Shown in pieces: positions 51,145 to 59,350 of a DNA stretch of 64,000 nt. The DNA comes from Mycolicibacterium setense. Lineage in GTDB: Bacteria; Actinomycetota; Actinomycetes; Mycobacteriales; Mycobacteriaceae. Location: contig NZ_JTJW01000008.1 of NCBI RefSeq assembly GCF_000805385.1, forward strand, positions 186,001 through 250,000, read 5' to 3'. Each line of letters opens with the position of its first letter. Position 1 is the first letter of the stretch. A model generated the notes under the pieces. That model ran no database searches. It saw only the letters and a program-made list of their open reading frames with translations, and had not been told where the DNA came from. A program made the position numbers and the translations under genes.

Positions 51145-53025
51145 ATGGGCCAGCGCACTATCGCCGAAGCCGAGCAGCTGGCCTTCAGCTTGGGCGCCGC
51201 CGTCGACGACGACGTCGCCCTGTCCCTGGCCGACACCACCTTCGTGGTGGTCGACCTGGAGACCACCGGTGGGCGGGCCACCCCGAAGGCACCGGGCGGC
51301 GCCTACGACGCCATCACGGAGATCGGCGCGGTGAAGATCCGCGGCGGCGAGGTGCTGGGCGAGTTGGCCACCCTCGTCGATCCCGGCCGCTCCATCCCGC
51401 CGCAGATCGTCGAGCTCACCGGGATCACCACGGCGATGGTCCGCGACGCACCGCGCATCGACTCGGTGCTGCCGGCATTCCTGGAATTCTCGCGGGGCGC
51501 GGTGCTCGTCGCGCACAACGCCGGGTTCGACATCGGGTTCCTGCGGGCCGCGGCCCGGCGGGCGGAGCTCGATTGGCCGCGGCCCCCGGTGCTGTGCACG
51601 GTCAAGCTGGCCCGCCGGGTATTGACCCGGGACGAGGCGCCCAGCGTGAAGCTCTCGGCGCTGGCTCGCTTGTTCGGTGCGTCCACCACCCCCACCCACC
51701 GTGCCCTCGACGACGCCCGCGCCACCGTCGATGTCCTGCACGGCCTCATCGAGCGGGTCGGCAACCAGGGCATCCACACGTTCGCCGATCTCAAGAACTA
51801 TCTGCCCGACGTCACCCCGGCCCAGCGGCGCAACCGCTCACTGGCCGACCGGCTGCCCAACCGGCCCGGCGTGTACCTGTTCCGCGGCCCGTCGGACGAA
51901 GTGCTGTACGTGGGCACGGCGGTCGATCTCCGGCGGCGGGTCCGCCAGTACTTCACCGGTGCGGACCCGCGGACCCGGATGAAGGAGATGGCCTCGCTGG
52001 CGTGCGCCGTCGACCACGTCGAGTGCGCCCACGATCTTGAGGCCGGAGTCCGCGAGCTGCGTTTGCTCGCGGCGCACGCGCCGCCGTACAACCGGCGCTC
52101 CAAGTTCCCGCAGCGATGGTGGTGGGTGGCGCTCACCGACGAGGCCTTCCCGCGGTTGTCCGCCGTCCGAAATCCGGGGTGCCGCACCGCTTTCGGGCCG
52201 TTCTCGGCCCGATCGGACGCCGTGCAGTCGGCTGCCCTGCTGGCCCGGTTCACCGGGCTGCGCACGTGCACACCCCGTTTCGGCGCACGAGGCACCCACC
52301 ACTGCCCCGAGGTCGAACTGTCGCCATGCCCGGCCGCACAGGACGTCACCGCCGCCCAATACTCGGCGGCGGTACAACGGGCCACCGCGCTGATCGACGG
52401 CGCCGATCACAGCGCGCTGGCGGCGGCGCTGGCCCATATCGGCGAGGTGGCGGCCGCCCGCCGGTACGAGACCGCCGCACGATTGCGCGATCACGCCTCG
52501 GTGGCCATCGAGGCGCTGTGGCGGGGGCAACGGTTGCGCGCCCTGGCCGAACTGCCCGAACTCGTGGCGGCACGCGGCGACGGTGCCGGCGGCTGGCATT
52601 TCGCGGTGATCCGCCACGGCCAACTGGCCGGCGCGGGCACCGCCCGCCGCGGTGTGCCGCCGATGCCGGTGGTCGACGCGATCTGCGCGGCAGCACAGGT
52701 GATCCTGCCCACCGCAACACCATTGGGTGGCGCACTGGTGGAGGAGACTGCGCTGATCGCCCGCTGGCTGGCCGCACCGGGCGTGCGCATCGTGCGGACC
52801 GATTGCGGCTATGCGACACCGATCGGGGCCGCGGGTCGATACGCCGAGTGGGCGGCCACCGCGCGCTCGGCCCGTTTGGCCGCGGCCCAGCAGCAGAACT
52901 CAGAACTGCAGGCTGAACCGCACCCAACGCGCGAGCAGTTGTTCGGCCGCGCCCGAGTCGATGGCCTCGGCGGCCCGGGCCAGCCCGGCCTCCCACGCAG
53001 GCACCCACTTGGCGTCGCTGGCTAG
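51145..53025 (+). CDS. DEDDh exonuclease fused to a GIY-YIG (UvrC/Cho-like) endonuclease (Rv2191 type)
   Basis: 626 aa. First domain (about 30-205): DnaQ-like 3'-5' exonuclease with ExoI D37/E39 (VVVDLETTG), ExoII D129 (AHNAGFDIGFL) and ExoIII H185/D190 (THRALDDA). Second (about 238-330): GIY-YIG nuclease with GVYLF, YVGTAVDLRRRVRQYF. The last part (about 330-585) resembles the UvrC linker, with a UvrB-binding-like helix pair (AAARRYETAARLRDHASVAIEAL), but no RNase H half. Likely DNA repair. Start: ATG 51145; GTG 51127 is an alternative. The last 41 codons run antisense over the end of trpD. Confidence 0.9.
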   Translation: MGQRTIAEAEQLAFSLGAAVDDDVALSLADTTFVVVDLETTGGRATPKAPGGAYDAITEIGAVKIRGGEVLGELATLVDPGRSIPPQIVELTGITTAMVRDAPRIDSVLPAFLEFSRGAVLVAHNAGFDIGFLRAAARRAELDWPRPPVLCTVKLARRVLTRDEAPSVKLSALARLFGASTTPTHRALDDARATVDVLHGLIERVGNQGIHTFADLKNYLPDVTPAQRRNRSLADRLPNRPGVYLFRGPSDEVLYVGTAVDLRRRVRQYFTGADPRTRMKEMASLACAVDHVECAHDLEAGVRELRLLAAHAPPYNRRSKFPQRWWWVALTDEAFPRLSAVRNPGCRTAFGPFSARSDAVQSAALLARFTGLRTCTPRFGARGTHHCPEVELSPCPAAQDVTAAQYSAAVQRATALIDGADHSALAAALAHIGEVAAARRYETAARLRDHASVAIEALWRGQRLRALAELPELVAARGDGAGGWHFAVIRHGQLAGAGTARRGVPPMPVVDAICAAAQVILPTATPLGGALVEETALIARWLAAPGVRIVRTDCGYATPIGAAGRYAEWAATARSARLAAAQQQNSELQAEPHPTREQLFGRARVDGLGGPGQPGLPRRHPLGVAG

Positions 53026-53994
53026 CCCGGCATGGGCCACCATCGCGCCCGCCGCGTTGAGCACCACCGCGTCGCGCACCGGCCCTTTGACCCCGCCCAG
53101 CACGGCGCGCGCCGATGCCGCGTTGGCCGTCGCATCGCCGCCGACCAACTCACTGATGTCGGCGCGCTTGAAGCCGAAGGCCGCGGGGTCGAACTTCAGC
53201 CGTTCTACCGTGCCTGCCTGCACGCGCCAGATGGTGCTGGTGGTCGTGGTGGTGAGCTCGTCGAGGCCGTCGTCGCCGTGCACGACCAACACACTGGACC
53301 CGCGGGCGGCGTACACGCCGGCCATCACCTCGGCCAGCTCGTCGAACGCACACCCGATCAAGCCGGCCCGGGGCGCGGCCGGATTGGTCAGTGGCCCAAG
53401 CAGGTTGAAGACCGTGGGAACCCCGATCTCCCGGCGCACCACCGAGGCGTGCCGATATGACGGGTGGAATTGGGGCGCGAAGGCGAACCCGATCCCGACC
53501 TCGGCGACACTGCGGGCCACCTCGTCGGGGCCCAGGTCAATCCGCACGCCGAGTGCCTCCAGCGTGTCGGCACCGCCCGACAGCGACGACGCCGCCCGGT
53601 TGCCGTGCTTGATCACCGGAACGCCGCAGGCCGCGACCACGATGGCCGCCATGGTCGACAGGTTCACCGTGTTGGCTCCGTCGCCGCCCGTACCGACGAT
53701 GTCGACCGTCTCGTGACCGATCTGATCGGTGGGAACGCGGCGGGCGTGCGACAGCATGATGTCGGCCAACTCCCCGACCTCGGTCGAGGTCGGACGCTTC
53801 ATCTTCATCGCCACGGCGAAGCCGGCGATCTGGGCCGGGGTCGCCGCGCCGGTCATGATCTGGTCCATGGCCCAACCCGCATAACCGTTGGGCAGGCTCT
53901 GCTCAGTGGTCAAGCGCCCCAGGATGAGCGGCCATGTCGGCGCCGCGACAGAGCCGGACGCAGATGGGGAACGCGGAGAAGATGCGGGAGCCAC
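52900..53994 (-). CDS. trpD: Anthranilate phosphoribosyltransferase TrpD
   Basis: Second step of tryptophan synthesis: anthranilate plus PRPP gives phosphoribosyl anthranilate. 364 aa. PRPP-binding GTGGDGANTVNLST, KHGNRAASSLSGGADTLEALG, FHPSYRH, NLLGPLTNPA and the Mg2+ motif HGDDGLDE are all present. GTG 53994 gives a 20-residue Ser/Ala/Pro-rich leader as in M. tuberculosis. It stands alone, away from other trp genes, and diverges from ctaE (122 bp). Its 3' end overlaps the convergent exonuclease gene by 126 bp. Confidence 0.96.
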   Translation of the reverse strand: MAPASSPRSPSASGSVAAPTWPLILGRLTTEQSLPNGYAGWAMDQIMTGAATPAQIAGFAVAMKMKRPTSTEVGELADIMLSHARRVPTDQIGHETVDIVGTGGDGANTVNLSTMAAIVVAACGVPVIKHGNRAASSLSGGADTLEALGVRIDLGPDEVARSVAEVGIGFAFAPQFHPSYRHASVVRREIGVPTVFNLLGPLTNPAAPRAGLIGCAFDELAEVMAGVYAARGSSVLVVHGDDGLDELTTTTTSTIWRVQAGTVERLKFDPAAFGFKRADISELVGGDATANAASARAVLGGVKGPVRDAVVLNAAGAMVAHAGLASDAKWVPAWEAGLARAAEAIDSGAAEQLLARWVRFSLQF

Positions 53995-54116
53995 CGCCGA
54001 ATGCTATCTCTGCGCGACTTCGCGCCCCGGGCCGCGCCACCCAAAGGCGACACGTTTGAGATCAATTGCTCGACCCGGGTGGAGTTCGACAACTACAAAG
54101 CGTCATACTTGCGGAT

Positions 54117-54728
54117 GTGACGAGCGCTGTAGGTACCTCGGGAACGGCAATCACGTCGCGCGTTCATTCGCTGAACAGACCGAACATGGTCAGTGTTGGC
54201 ACCATCGTGTGGCTTTCCAGTGAGCTGATGTTCTTTGCTGGACTCTTCGCGATGTATTTCACCGCGCGCGCGCAAGCCGGTGGCGACTGGCCGCCCGAGC
54301 CGACCGAACTCAATTTGGCCCTTGCTGTTCCGGTGACGCTGGTTCTCATCGCGTCATCCTTCACCTGCCAGATGGGCGTGTTCGCCGCCGAGCGCGGCGA
54401 CGTGTTCGGGCTGCGCCGGTGGTATGTGATCACGTTCCTGATGGGCCTGTTCTTCGTATTGGGCCAGGGATACGAGTACATCCACCTGGTGGAGCACGGC
54501 ACCACCATCCCGGGCAGTGCCTATGGATCGGTCTTCTATCTGGCGACCGGTTTCCACGGCCTGCACGTGATCGGCGGACTTGTCGCGTTCATCTTGCTGC
54601 TGGCCCGCACCAAGATGAGTAAGTTCACGCCCGCGCAGGCCACCGCGGCGATCGTCGTCTCGTACTACTGGCACTTCGTCGACATCGTCTGGATTGCGCT
54701 GTTCGCCACCATCTACTTCGTCCGATGA
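54117..54728 (+). CDS. ctaE: Cytochrome c oxidase (aa3) subunit III CtaE
   Basis: Membrane subunit of the terminal oxidase in the bcc-aa3 supercomplex; stabilises proton uptake in subunit I. 203 aa with five TM helices (VGTIVWLSSELMFFAGLFAMYF, VPVTLVLIASSFTCQMGVFA, and so on) and subunit III hallmarks ATGFHGLHVIGGL and SYYWHFVDIVWIALF. GTG 54117 gives the same length and start (MTSAVGTSGTAITSRVHSLNRPN) as M. tuberculosis. ATACTT 7 bases before the GTG could be a -10 for a leaderless transcript. Begins the ctaE-qcrCAB operon. Confidence 0.97.
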   Translation: MTSAVGTSGTAITSRVHSLNRPNMVSVGTIVWLSSELMFFAGLFAMYFTARAQAGGDWPPEPTELNLALAVPVTLVLIASSFTCQMGVFAAERGDVFGLRRWYVITFLMGLFFVLGQGYEYIHLVEHGTTIPGSAYGSVFYLATGFHGLHVIGGLVAFILLLARTKMSKFTPAQATAAIVVSYYWHFVDIVWIALFATIYFVR

Positions 54729-54790
54729 TCGGCTCGCCGATGCGTCCGATGATTGGCCGGCCGATGATCGACTCGATGAGAAGGGGTTCG

Positions 54791-55597
54791 ATGACCAGCA
54801 AGTCGCGCCGACGACTGCGCCGACGACTGTCAGCAGGTCTACTGCTGCTGGTCGGCCTGTCGGTCGCAGGTGGTGTTGCGGCCACGCTGACACCCACGCC
54901 ACAGGTCGCAGTCGCCGACGAATCGCAGTCGGCGCTGCTGCGCACCGGTAAGCAACTGTTCGAGACGTCGTGCGTTTCGTGCCACGGCGCCAACCTGCAG
55001 GGTGTGCCCGACCGTGGGCCCAGCCTGATCGGCACCGGCGAGGCCGCGGTGTACTTCCAGGTGTCGACCGGTCGCATGCCCGCAATGCGTGGTGAGGCCC
55101 AGGCACCGGCCAAGCCGGAGCACTTCGACGAGAACCAGATCGACGCGCTCGGCGCGTTCGTTCAGGCCAACGGCGGCGGCCCGACGGTGATCCGCGACGA
55201 GCACGGCGGCGTGGCCCAGGAGTCGCTGATCGGATCCGATGTGGCCCGCGGCGCGGACCTGTTCCGGCTGAACTGCGCGTCCTGCCACAACTTCACCGGC
55301 AAGGGCGGCGCGTTGTCGTCCGGTAAGTACGCACCGGACCTCGGCGACACCGAGCCGGCCCAGATCTACACCGCGATGCAGACCGGGCCGCAGAACATGC
55401 CCAAGTTCTCCGACCGGCAGCTGTCGCCGGAAGAGAAGCGCGACATCGTCGCCTATGTCCGCGAGTCGGCTCAGACGCCCAGCTACGGCGGCTACGGACT
55501 CGGCGGCTTCGGGCCCGCGCCCGAGGGCATGGCGATGTGGATTATCGGAATGGTCGCCGCTATCGGCGTGGCAATGTGGATCGGGGCGCGCGCATGA
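54791..55597 (+). CDS. qcrC: Diheme cytochrome c subunit QcrC of the bcc complex
   Basis: Actinobacterial fused diheme cytochrome c that passes electrons from the Rieske/b centre straight to cytochrome aa3, replacing a soluble cytochrome c. 268 aa: signal anchor (about 14-32), heme motif C61-V-S-C64-H65, second heme motif C162-A-S-C165-H166, and a C-terminal TM helix (about 243-265). ATG 54791 has AGAAGGGG just upstream. The frame stays open 22 codons further up through a stretch of repeated GATG words (MIGSPMRPMIGRPM), not conserved. Confidence 0.96.
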   Translation: MTSKSRRRLRRRLSAGLLLLVGLSVAGGVAATLTPTPQVAVADESQSALLRTGKQLFETSCVSCHGANLQGVPDRGPSLIGTGEAAVYFQVSTGRMPAMRGEAQAPAKPEHFDENQIDALGAFVQANGGGPTVIRDEHGGVAQESLIGSDVARGADLFRLNCASCHNFTGKGGALSSGKYAPDLGDTEPAQIYTAMQTGPQNMPKFSDRQLSPEEKRDIVAYVRESAQTPSYGGYGLGGFGPAPEGMAMWIIGMVAAIGVAMWIGARA

Positions 55598-56802
55598 GCC
55601 AGAACGGCCCAGACATGAAGGGCACCGACACTCCCGGACAGACCGGTGAACCCGGCCAGCCCAGCGATGCGCAGCTGGCCGAGATGTCGCGCGAGGAGCT
55701 CGTCGAGCTCGGCGGCAAGATCGACGGCGTCGAGACCATCTTCAAGGAGCCTCGCTGGCCGGTCCCCGGCACCAAGGCCGAGAAGCGGACCGAGCGGCTG
55801 GTCGCGTACTGGCTTCTGCTCGGCGGGCTCTCGGGCCTGGCGCTGCTGCTGGTCTTCCTGTTCTGGCCGTGGGAGTACCAGCCCTTCGGTTCTGAAGGTG
55901 AGTTCCTCTACTCGCTGGCGACCCCGCTCTACGGCCTGACCTTCGGCCTGTCGATCCTGGCGATCGGCATCGGCGCGGTGCTGTTCCAGAAGAAGTTCAT
56001 CCCCGAGGAGATCTCGGTCCAGGACCGCCACGACGGGCGCTCCCCCGAGTTGCACCGCAAGACCATCGCGGCCAATCTGACCGATGCGCTGGAAGGCTCG
56101 ACGGTCAAGCGCCGCAAGCTGATCGGCTTGTCGCTGGGCATCGGCCTCGGCGCGTTCGGTGCGGGCACCCTGGTCGCCTTCATCGGCGGGTTGATCAAGA
56201 ACCCGTGGAAGCCCGTGGTTCCCACCGCCGAAGGCAAGAAGGCCGAATTGTGGACCTCGGGGTGGACGCCCCGGTTCCACGGCGAGACCATCTACCTGGC
56301 TCGTGCGACCGGTCGGCCCGGCTCGTCACCGTTCGTGAAGATGCGGCCCGAGGATCTCGACGCCGGTGGCATGGAGACGGTCTTCCCCTGGCGGGAGTCC
56401 GACGGCGACGGCACCACCGTCGAGTCCGAGCACCACCTGACCCAGATCGCCATGGGTGTCCGTAACCCGGTCATGTTGATCCGCATCAAGCCGGCCGACA
56501 TGCCCCGTGTGGTCAAGCGGAAGGGCCAGGAGAGCTTCAACTTCGGTGAGCTGTTCGCCTACACCAAGGTCTGCTCGCACCTGGGCTGCCCCTCGTCGCT
56601 GTACGAGCAGCAGACCTACCGCATCCTTTGCCCGTGCCACCAGTCGCAGTTCGACGCGTTGCACTTCGCAAAGCCCGTATTCGGTCCGGCTGCGCGCGCG
56701 TTGGCGCAGCTGCCTATTACCATCGATAAAGACGGCTACCTGGTCGCCAACGGCGATTTCGTAGAGCCCGTCGGACCGGCATTCTGGGAGCGCAAATCAT
56801 GA
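55594..56802 (+). CDS. qcrA: Rieske iron-sulfur subunit QcrA of the bcc complex
   Basis: [2Fe-2S] subunit that takes electrons from menaquinol. 402 aa with three N-terminal TM helices (about 71-91, 106-131, 178-200), as is typical for actinobacteria, and a C-terminal Rieske domain: C327 and H329 in CSHLGC, C346 and H349 in CPCH, with C332 and C348 as the likely disulfide. ATG 55594 overlaps the qcrC stop (ATGA). Longer frame upstream lies inside qcrC. Confidence 0.97.
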   Translation: MSQNGPDMKGTDTPGQTGEPGQPSDAQLAEMSREELVELGGKIDGVETIFKEPRWPVPGTKAEKRTERLVAYWLLLGGLSGLALLLVFLFWPWEYQPFGSEGEFLYSLATPLYGLTFGLSILAIGIGAVLFQKKFIPEEISVQDRHDGRSPELHRKTIAANLTDALEGSTVKRRKLIGLSLGIGLGAFGAGTLVAFIGGLIKNPWKPVVPTAEGKKAELWTSGWTPRFHGETIYLARATGRPGSSPFVKMRPEDLDAGGMETVFPWRESDGDGTTVESEHHLTQIAMGVRNPVMLIRIKPADMPRVVKRKGQESFNFGELFAYTKVCSHLGCPSSLYEQQTYRILCPCHQSQFDALHFAKPVFGPAARALAQLPITIDKDGYLVANGDFVEPVGPAFWERKS

Positions 56803-58436
56803 GCCCTGACCTTGCCAAGATCGCAGCCGCGCAAGGCGATGCGATCGATTCCCGCTACCACCCCTCGGCCGCGGTACGTCGCCAGCTGAACAAGGTGTTC
56901 CCCACCCACTGGTCCTTCCTGCTGGGTGAGATCGCGCTGTACAGCTTCATCGTGCTGCTGATCACCGGTGTCTGGCTGACGCTGTTCTTCGATCCGTCGA
57001 TGGCACACGTCACCTACGACGGCGTATACCAGCCACTTCGCGGTGTGCAGATGTCGCGGGCCTACGAGTCCGCGCTCGACATCAGCTTCGAGGTCCGCGG
57101 CGGTTTGTTCGTCCGCCAGATTCACCACTGGGCGGCACTGATGTTCGCCGCGTCGATCATGGTGCACATGGCGCGCATCTTCTTCACCGGTGCGTTCCGC
57201 CGCCCGCGCGAGGCCAACTGGGTGATCGGCTCGCTGCTGCTCATCCTGGCGATGTTCGAGGGTTACTTCGGCTACTCGCTGCCCGACGACCTGCTGTCCG
57301 GTATCGGCCTGCGCGCCGCGCTGTCCTCGATCACCCTGGGCATGCCGATCATCGGCACGTGGCTGCACTGGGCGCTGTTCGGTGGGGACTTCCCCGGCGA
57401 GATCCTGATCCCGCGCCTGTACGCACTGCACATCTTGCTGCTCCCCGGCATCATCCTGGCCCTCATCGGCGCACACATGGCGCTGGTGTGGTTCCAGAAG
57501 CACACCCAGTTCCCCGGCCCCGGCCGCACCGAGCACAACGTGGTCGGCGTGCGCGTCATGCCGGTGTTCGCGGTCAAGTCGGGCGCGTTCTTCGCGATGA
57601 TCACCGGTGTGCTCGGTCTGATGGGCGGTCTGCTGACCATCAACCCGATCTGGACTCTGGGTCCCTACAAGCCGTCGCAGATCTCGGCGGGCAGCCAGCC
57701 CGACTTCTACATGATGTGGACCGAAGGCCTGGCGCGTATCTGGCCGGCCTGGGAGTTCTACCCCTTCGGCCACACCATCCCCGCGGTGGTCTGGGTGGCG
57801 TTGATCATGGGCGGCGTCTTCGGCCTGCTGATCGCCTACCCGTTCATCGAGAAGAAGGTGACCGGCGACGACGCCCACCACAACCTGCTGCAGCGTCCGC
57901 GTGACGCACCGGTGCGTACCGCGATCGGTGCCATGGCGATCGCGTTCTACATGGTGTTGACGCTTGCCGCGATGAACGACATCATCGCGCTCAAGTTCCA
58001 CATCTCGCTGAACGCGACCACGTGGATCGGCCGTATCGGCATGGTGGTGCTGCCCGGCATCGTGTACTTCATCGCGTACCGGTGGGCAATCTCGTTGCAG
58101 CGCAGCGACCGTGCGGTTCTGGAGCACGGCATCGAGACGGGCATCATCAAGCGCCTGCCGCACGGTGCCTACGTCGAGCTGCACCAGCCGTTGGGACCGG
58201 TCGACGACCATGGTCACCCGATCCCGCTGGAGTACCAGGGTGCCGCACTGCCCAAGCGCATGAACAAGCTCGGTTCGGGCGGCGCACCGGGCACCGGCAG
58301 CTTCCTGTTCGCCGATCCGGCGGTCGAGCACGATGCGCTCACCGAGGCCGCACACGCCTCCGAGCACAAGGCGCTGACCGCGCTCAAGGAACAGCAGGAT
58401 CGAAATGGCAACGGGGAGACCAACGGTCACCACTGA
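56799..58436 (+). CDS. qcrB: Cytochrome b subunit QcrB of the bcc complex
   Basis: Menaquinol-oxidising membrane core with hemes bL and bH; target of the drug telacebec (Q203) in mycobacteria. 545 aa. Eight TM helices with heme-ligand histidines, for example in RQIHHWAALMFAASIMVHMARIFF and LYALHILLLPGIILALIGAHMALV, and the Qp-site segment FGHTIPAVVW that stands in the position of the PEWY motif. Long C-terminal cytoplasmic tail rich in His, Glu and Ala. ATG 56799 overlaps qcrA (ATGA). A strong hairpin follows 41 bp after the stop. Confidence 0.97.
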   Translation: MSPDLAKIAAAQGDAIDSRYHPSAAVRRQLNKVFPTHWSFLLGEIALYSFIVLLITGVWLTLFFDPSMAHVTYDGVYQPLRGVQMSRAYESALDISFEVRGGLFVRQIHHWAALMFAASIMVHMARIFFTGAFRRPREANWVIGSLLLILAMFEGYFGYSLPDDLLSGIGLRAALSSITLGMPIIGTWLHWALFGGDFPGEILIPRLYALHILLLPGIILALIGAHMALVWFQKHTQFPGPGRTEHNVVGVRVMPVFAVKSGAFFAMITGVLGLMGGLLTINPIWTLGPYKPSQISAGSQPDFYMMWTEGLARIWPAWEFYPFGHTIPAVVWVALIMGGVFGLLIAYPFIEKKVTGDDAHHNLLQRPRDAPVRTAIGAMAIAFYMVLTLAAMNDIIALKFHISLNATTWIGRIGMVVLPGIVYFIAYRWAISLQRSDRAVLEHGIETGIIKRLPHGAYVELHQPLGPVDDHGHPIPLEYQGAALPKRMNKLGSGGAPGTGSFLFADPAVEHDALTEAAHASEHKALTALKEQQDRNGNGETNGHH

Positions 58437-58477
58437 CCACTCCCCTGCCCTACCTGACGGCCCCGCCGTCGCGCTCA

Positions 58478-58518
58478 GACAATGGCCGCAACCTCACCGC
58501 GAGGTTGCGGCCATTGTC
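58478..58518 (+). terminator. Terminator hairpin after qcrB (perfect 18-bp stem, 5-nt loop)
   Basis: Arms 58478-58495 and 58501-58518 (GACAATGGCCGCAACCTC and its exact complement), loop ACCGC, then TTTGTGTGG. An unusually long perfect stem with a short T-run: likely the terminator of ctaE-qcrCAB. Confidence 0.85.
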
Positions 58519-58548
58519 TTTGTGTGGCAGGTACGGAACTTCGACCAG

Positions 58549-58597
58549 TGTTGGCTTGTGTTCGAGATGAGCGCGGAATCTCGAACACAAGCCAACA
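58549..58597. repeat. Perfect 20-bp inverted repeat, 9-bp loop
   Basis: Arms 58549-58568 (TGTTGGCTTGTGTTCGAGAT) and 58578-58597 (its exact complement), spacer GAGCGCGGA. No T-run on either side. It could terminate the convergent minus-strand transcript, be a small mobile-repeat remnant, or form an RNA hairpin; nothing in the sequence decides. Confidence 0.8.
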
Positions 58598-58765
58598 TTC
58601 GTCAGTCGGGAGCGCAGACTGAATCAATCAGTGTGCACAGTTCGGGTGAGCCACTCGCTGTCCCCGCACCGCCATCTGAACTGCACGACGACGTCTGGGC
58701 GAAGAAGACCAGCAAGCGCGACTACCCGTATAGCCGTAGGACGGGACGCTCGCGGACCAGAAGAG

Positions 58766-59350
58766 TCAGGCGGACAAGGAGTCCAGCCGGCGCAATGCGA
58801 CGATCAGCAGCGCGACGAGGGCGGCAACGATGGCGCCGGTCAGGCCGTAGAGGCACCAGGCCGCCACATTGCTTCCAGTGGCCATGAGATAGGTGGCCAG
58901 CCCGGTTACGGCGGTCCCCGCGCCGACGGCGCAGACGACCGCCAGGGTGAACCGGAGCCACACGGCCTCCACTGCTGCGGTGCTGGTACCGCTGCCCGCG
59001 GTGTAACGGCTCATCGCGACCGGAGCGGCACGGTAGCTGCCGGAAATCGGGCGCGGTGAGCGGGCCGGCGGCTGAGGCCGGCGTCCGGGCTGCTGACGGT
59101 TGTCGGCCTGCGCCCGGGCCCGCAGCAGCAGCGGCACGGCCCCGGCGATGACCACCACGGACAGGCCGATCACGGTGTAGAGCACCCACGGAGTGTCAGC
59201 GCTCTCGCCGCCCTGTGGATGGCTGCGGCCAAGGTCCACCAGGGCGACGACGGCGGCCACCCCGGCCCCGAGCGCAGCCAGCCACACGGCGGCGCAGGCT
59301 CCCAGCAGTACCCGGTCGGTGGTGTCGAGTTCGCCGATCGGTCCGGACAT
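58766..59350 (-). CDS. Small four-helix membrane protein (Rv2197c type, probable DUF2561), function unknown
   Basis: 194 aa from ATG 59350, which overlaps the mmpS3 stop (TGATG). Four hydrophobic helices: about 13-37, 56-76, 131-152 and 160-183, with a Pro/Arg/Gln-rich cytoplasmic loop between the second and third (RAQADNRQQPGRRPQPPARSP region). Placed between mmpS3 and the qcr operon as in M. tuberculosis. Its coupling to mmpS3 hints at a joint membrane role, but no function is known. Confidence 0.82.
   Translation of the reverse strand: MSGPIGELDTTDRVLLGACAAVWLAALGAGVAAVVALVDLGRSHPQGGESADTPWVLYTVIGLSVVVIAGAVPLLLRARAQADNRQQPGRRPQPPARSPRPISGSYRAAPVAMSRYTAGSGTSTAAVEAVWLRFTLAVVCAVGAGTAVTGLATYLMATGSNVAAWCLYGLTGAIVAALVALLIVALRRLDSLSA

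Larger units (their letters stand above)
58437..58765. other. 329-bp convergent intergenic region after qcrB
   Basis: No gene seen. It contains two separate large inverted repeats (58478-58518 and 58549-58597) and then about 165 bp of lower-GC sequence without recognisable features before the end of the convergent membrane-protein gene. Confidence 0.75.

Noticed and set aside
50923..51777. N-terminal 285-codon extension of the small Cys-rich protein
   Set aside because: Runs antisense over the exonuclease gene and through non-coding 34-bp repeats; a good ribosome site marks the start at 50922.
56736..58433. 565-codon minus-strand frame
   Set aside because: Antisense to qcrB; the His/Asp/Arg/Gln-rich product is a shadow of membrane-protein codons.
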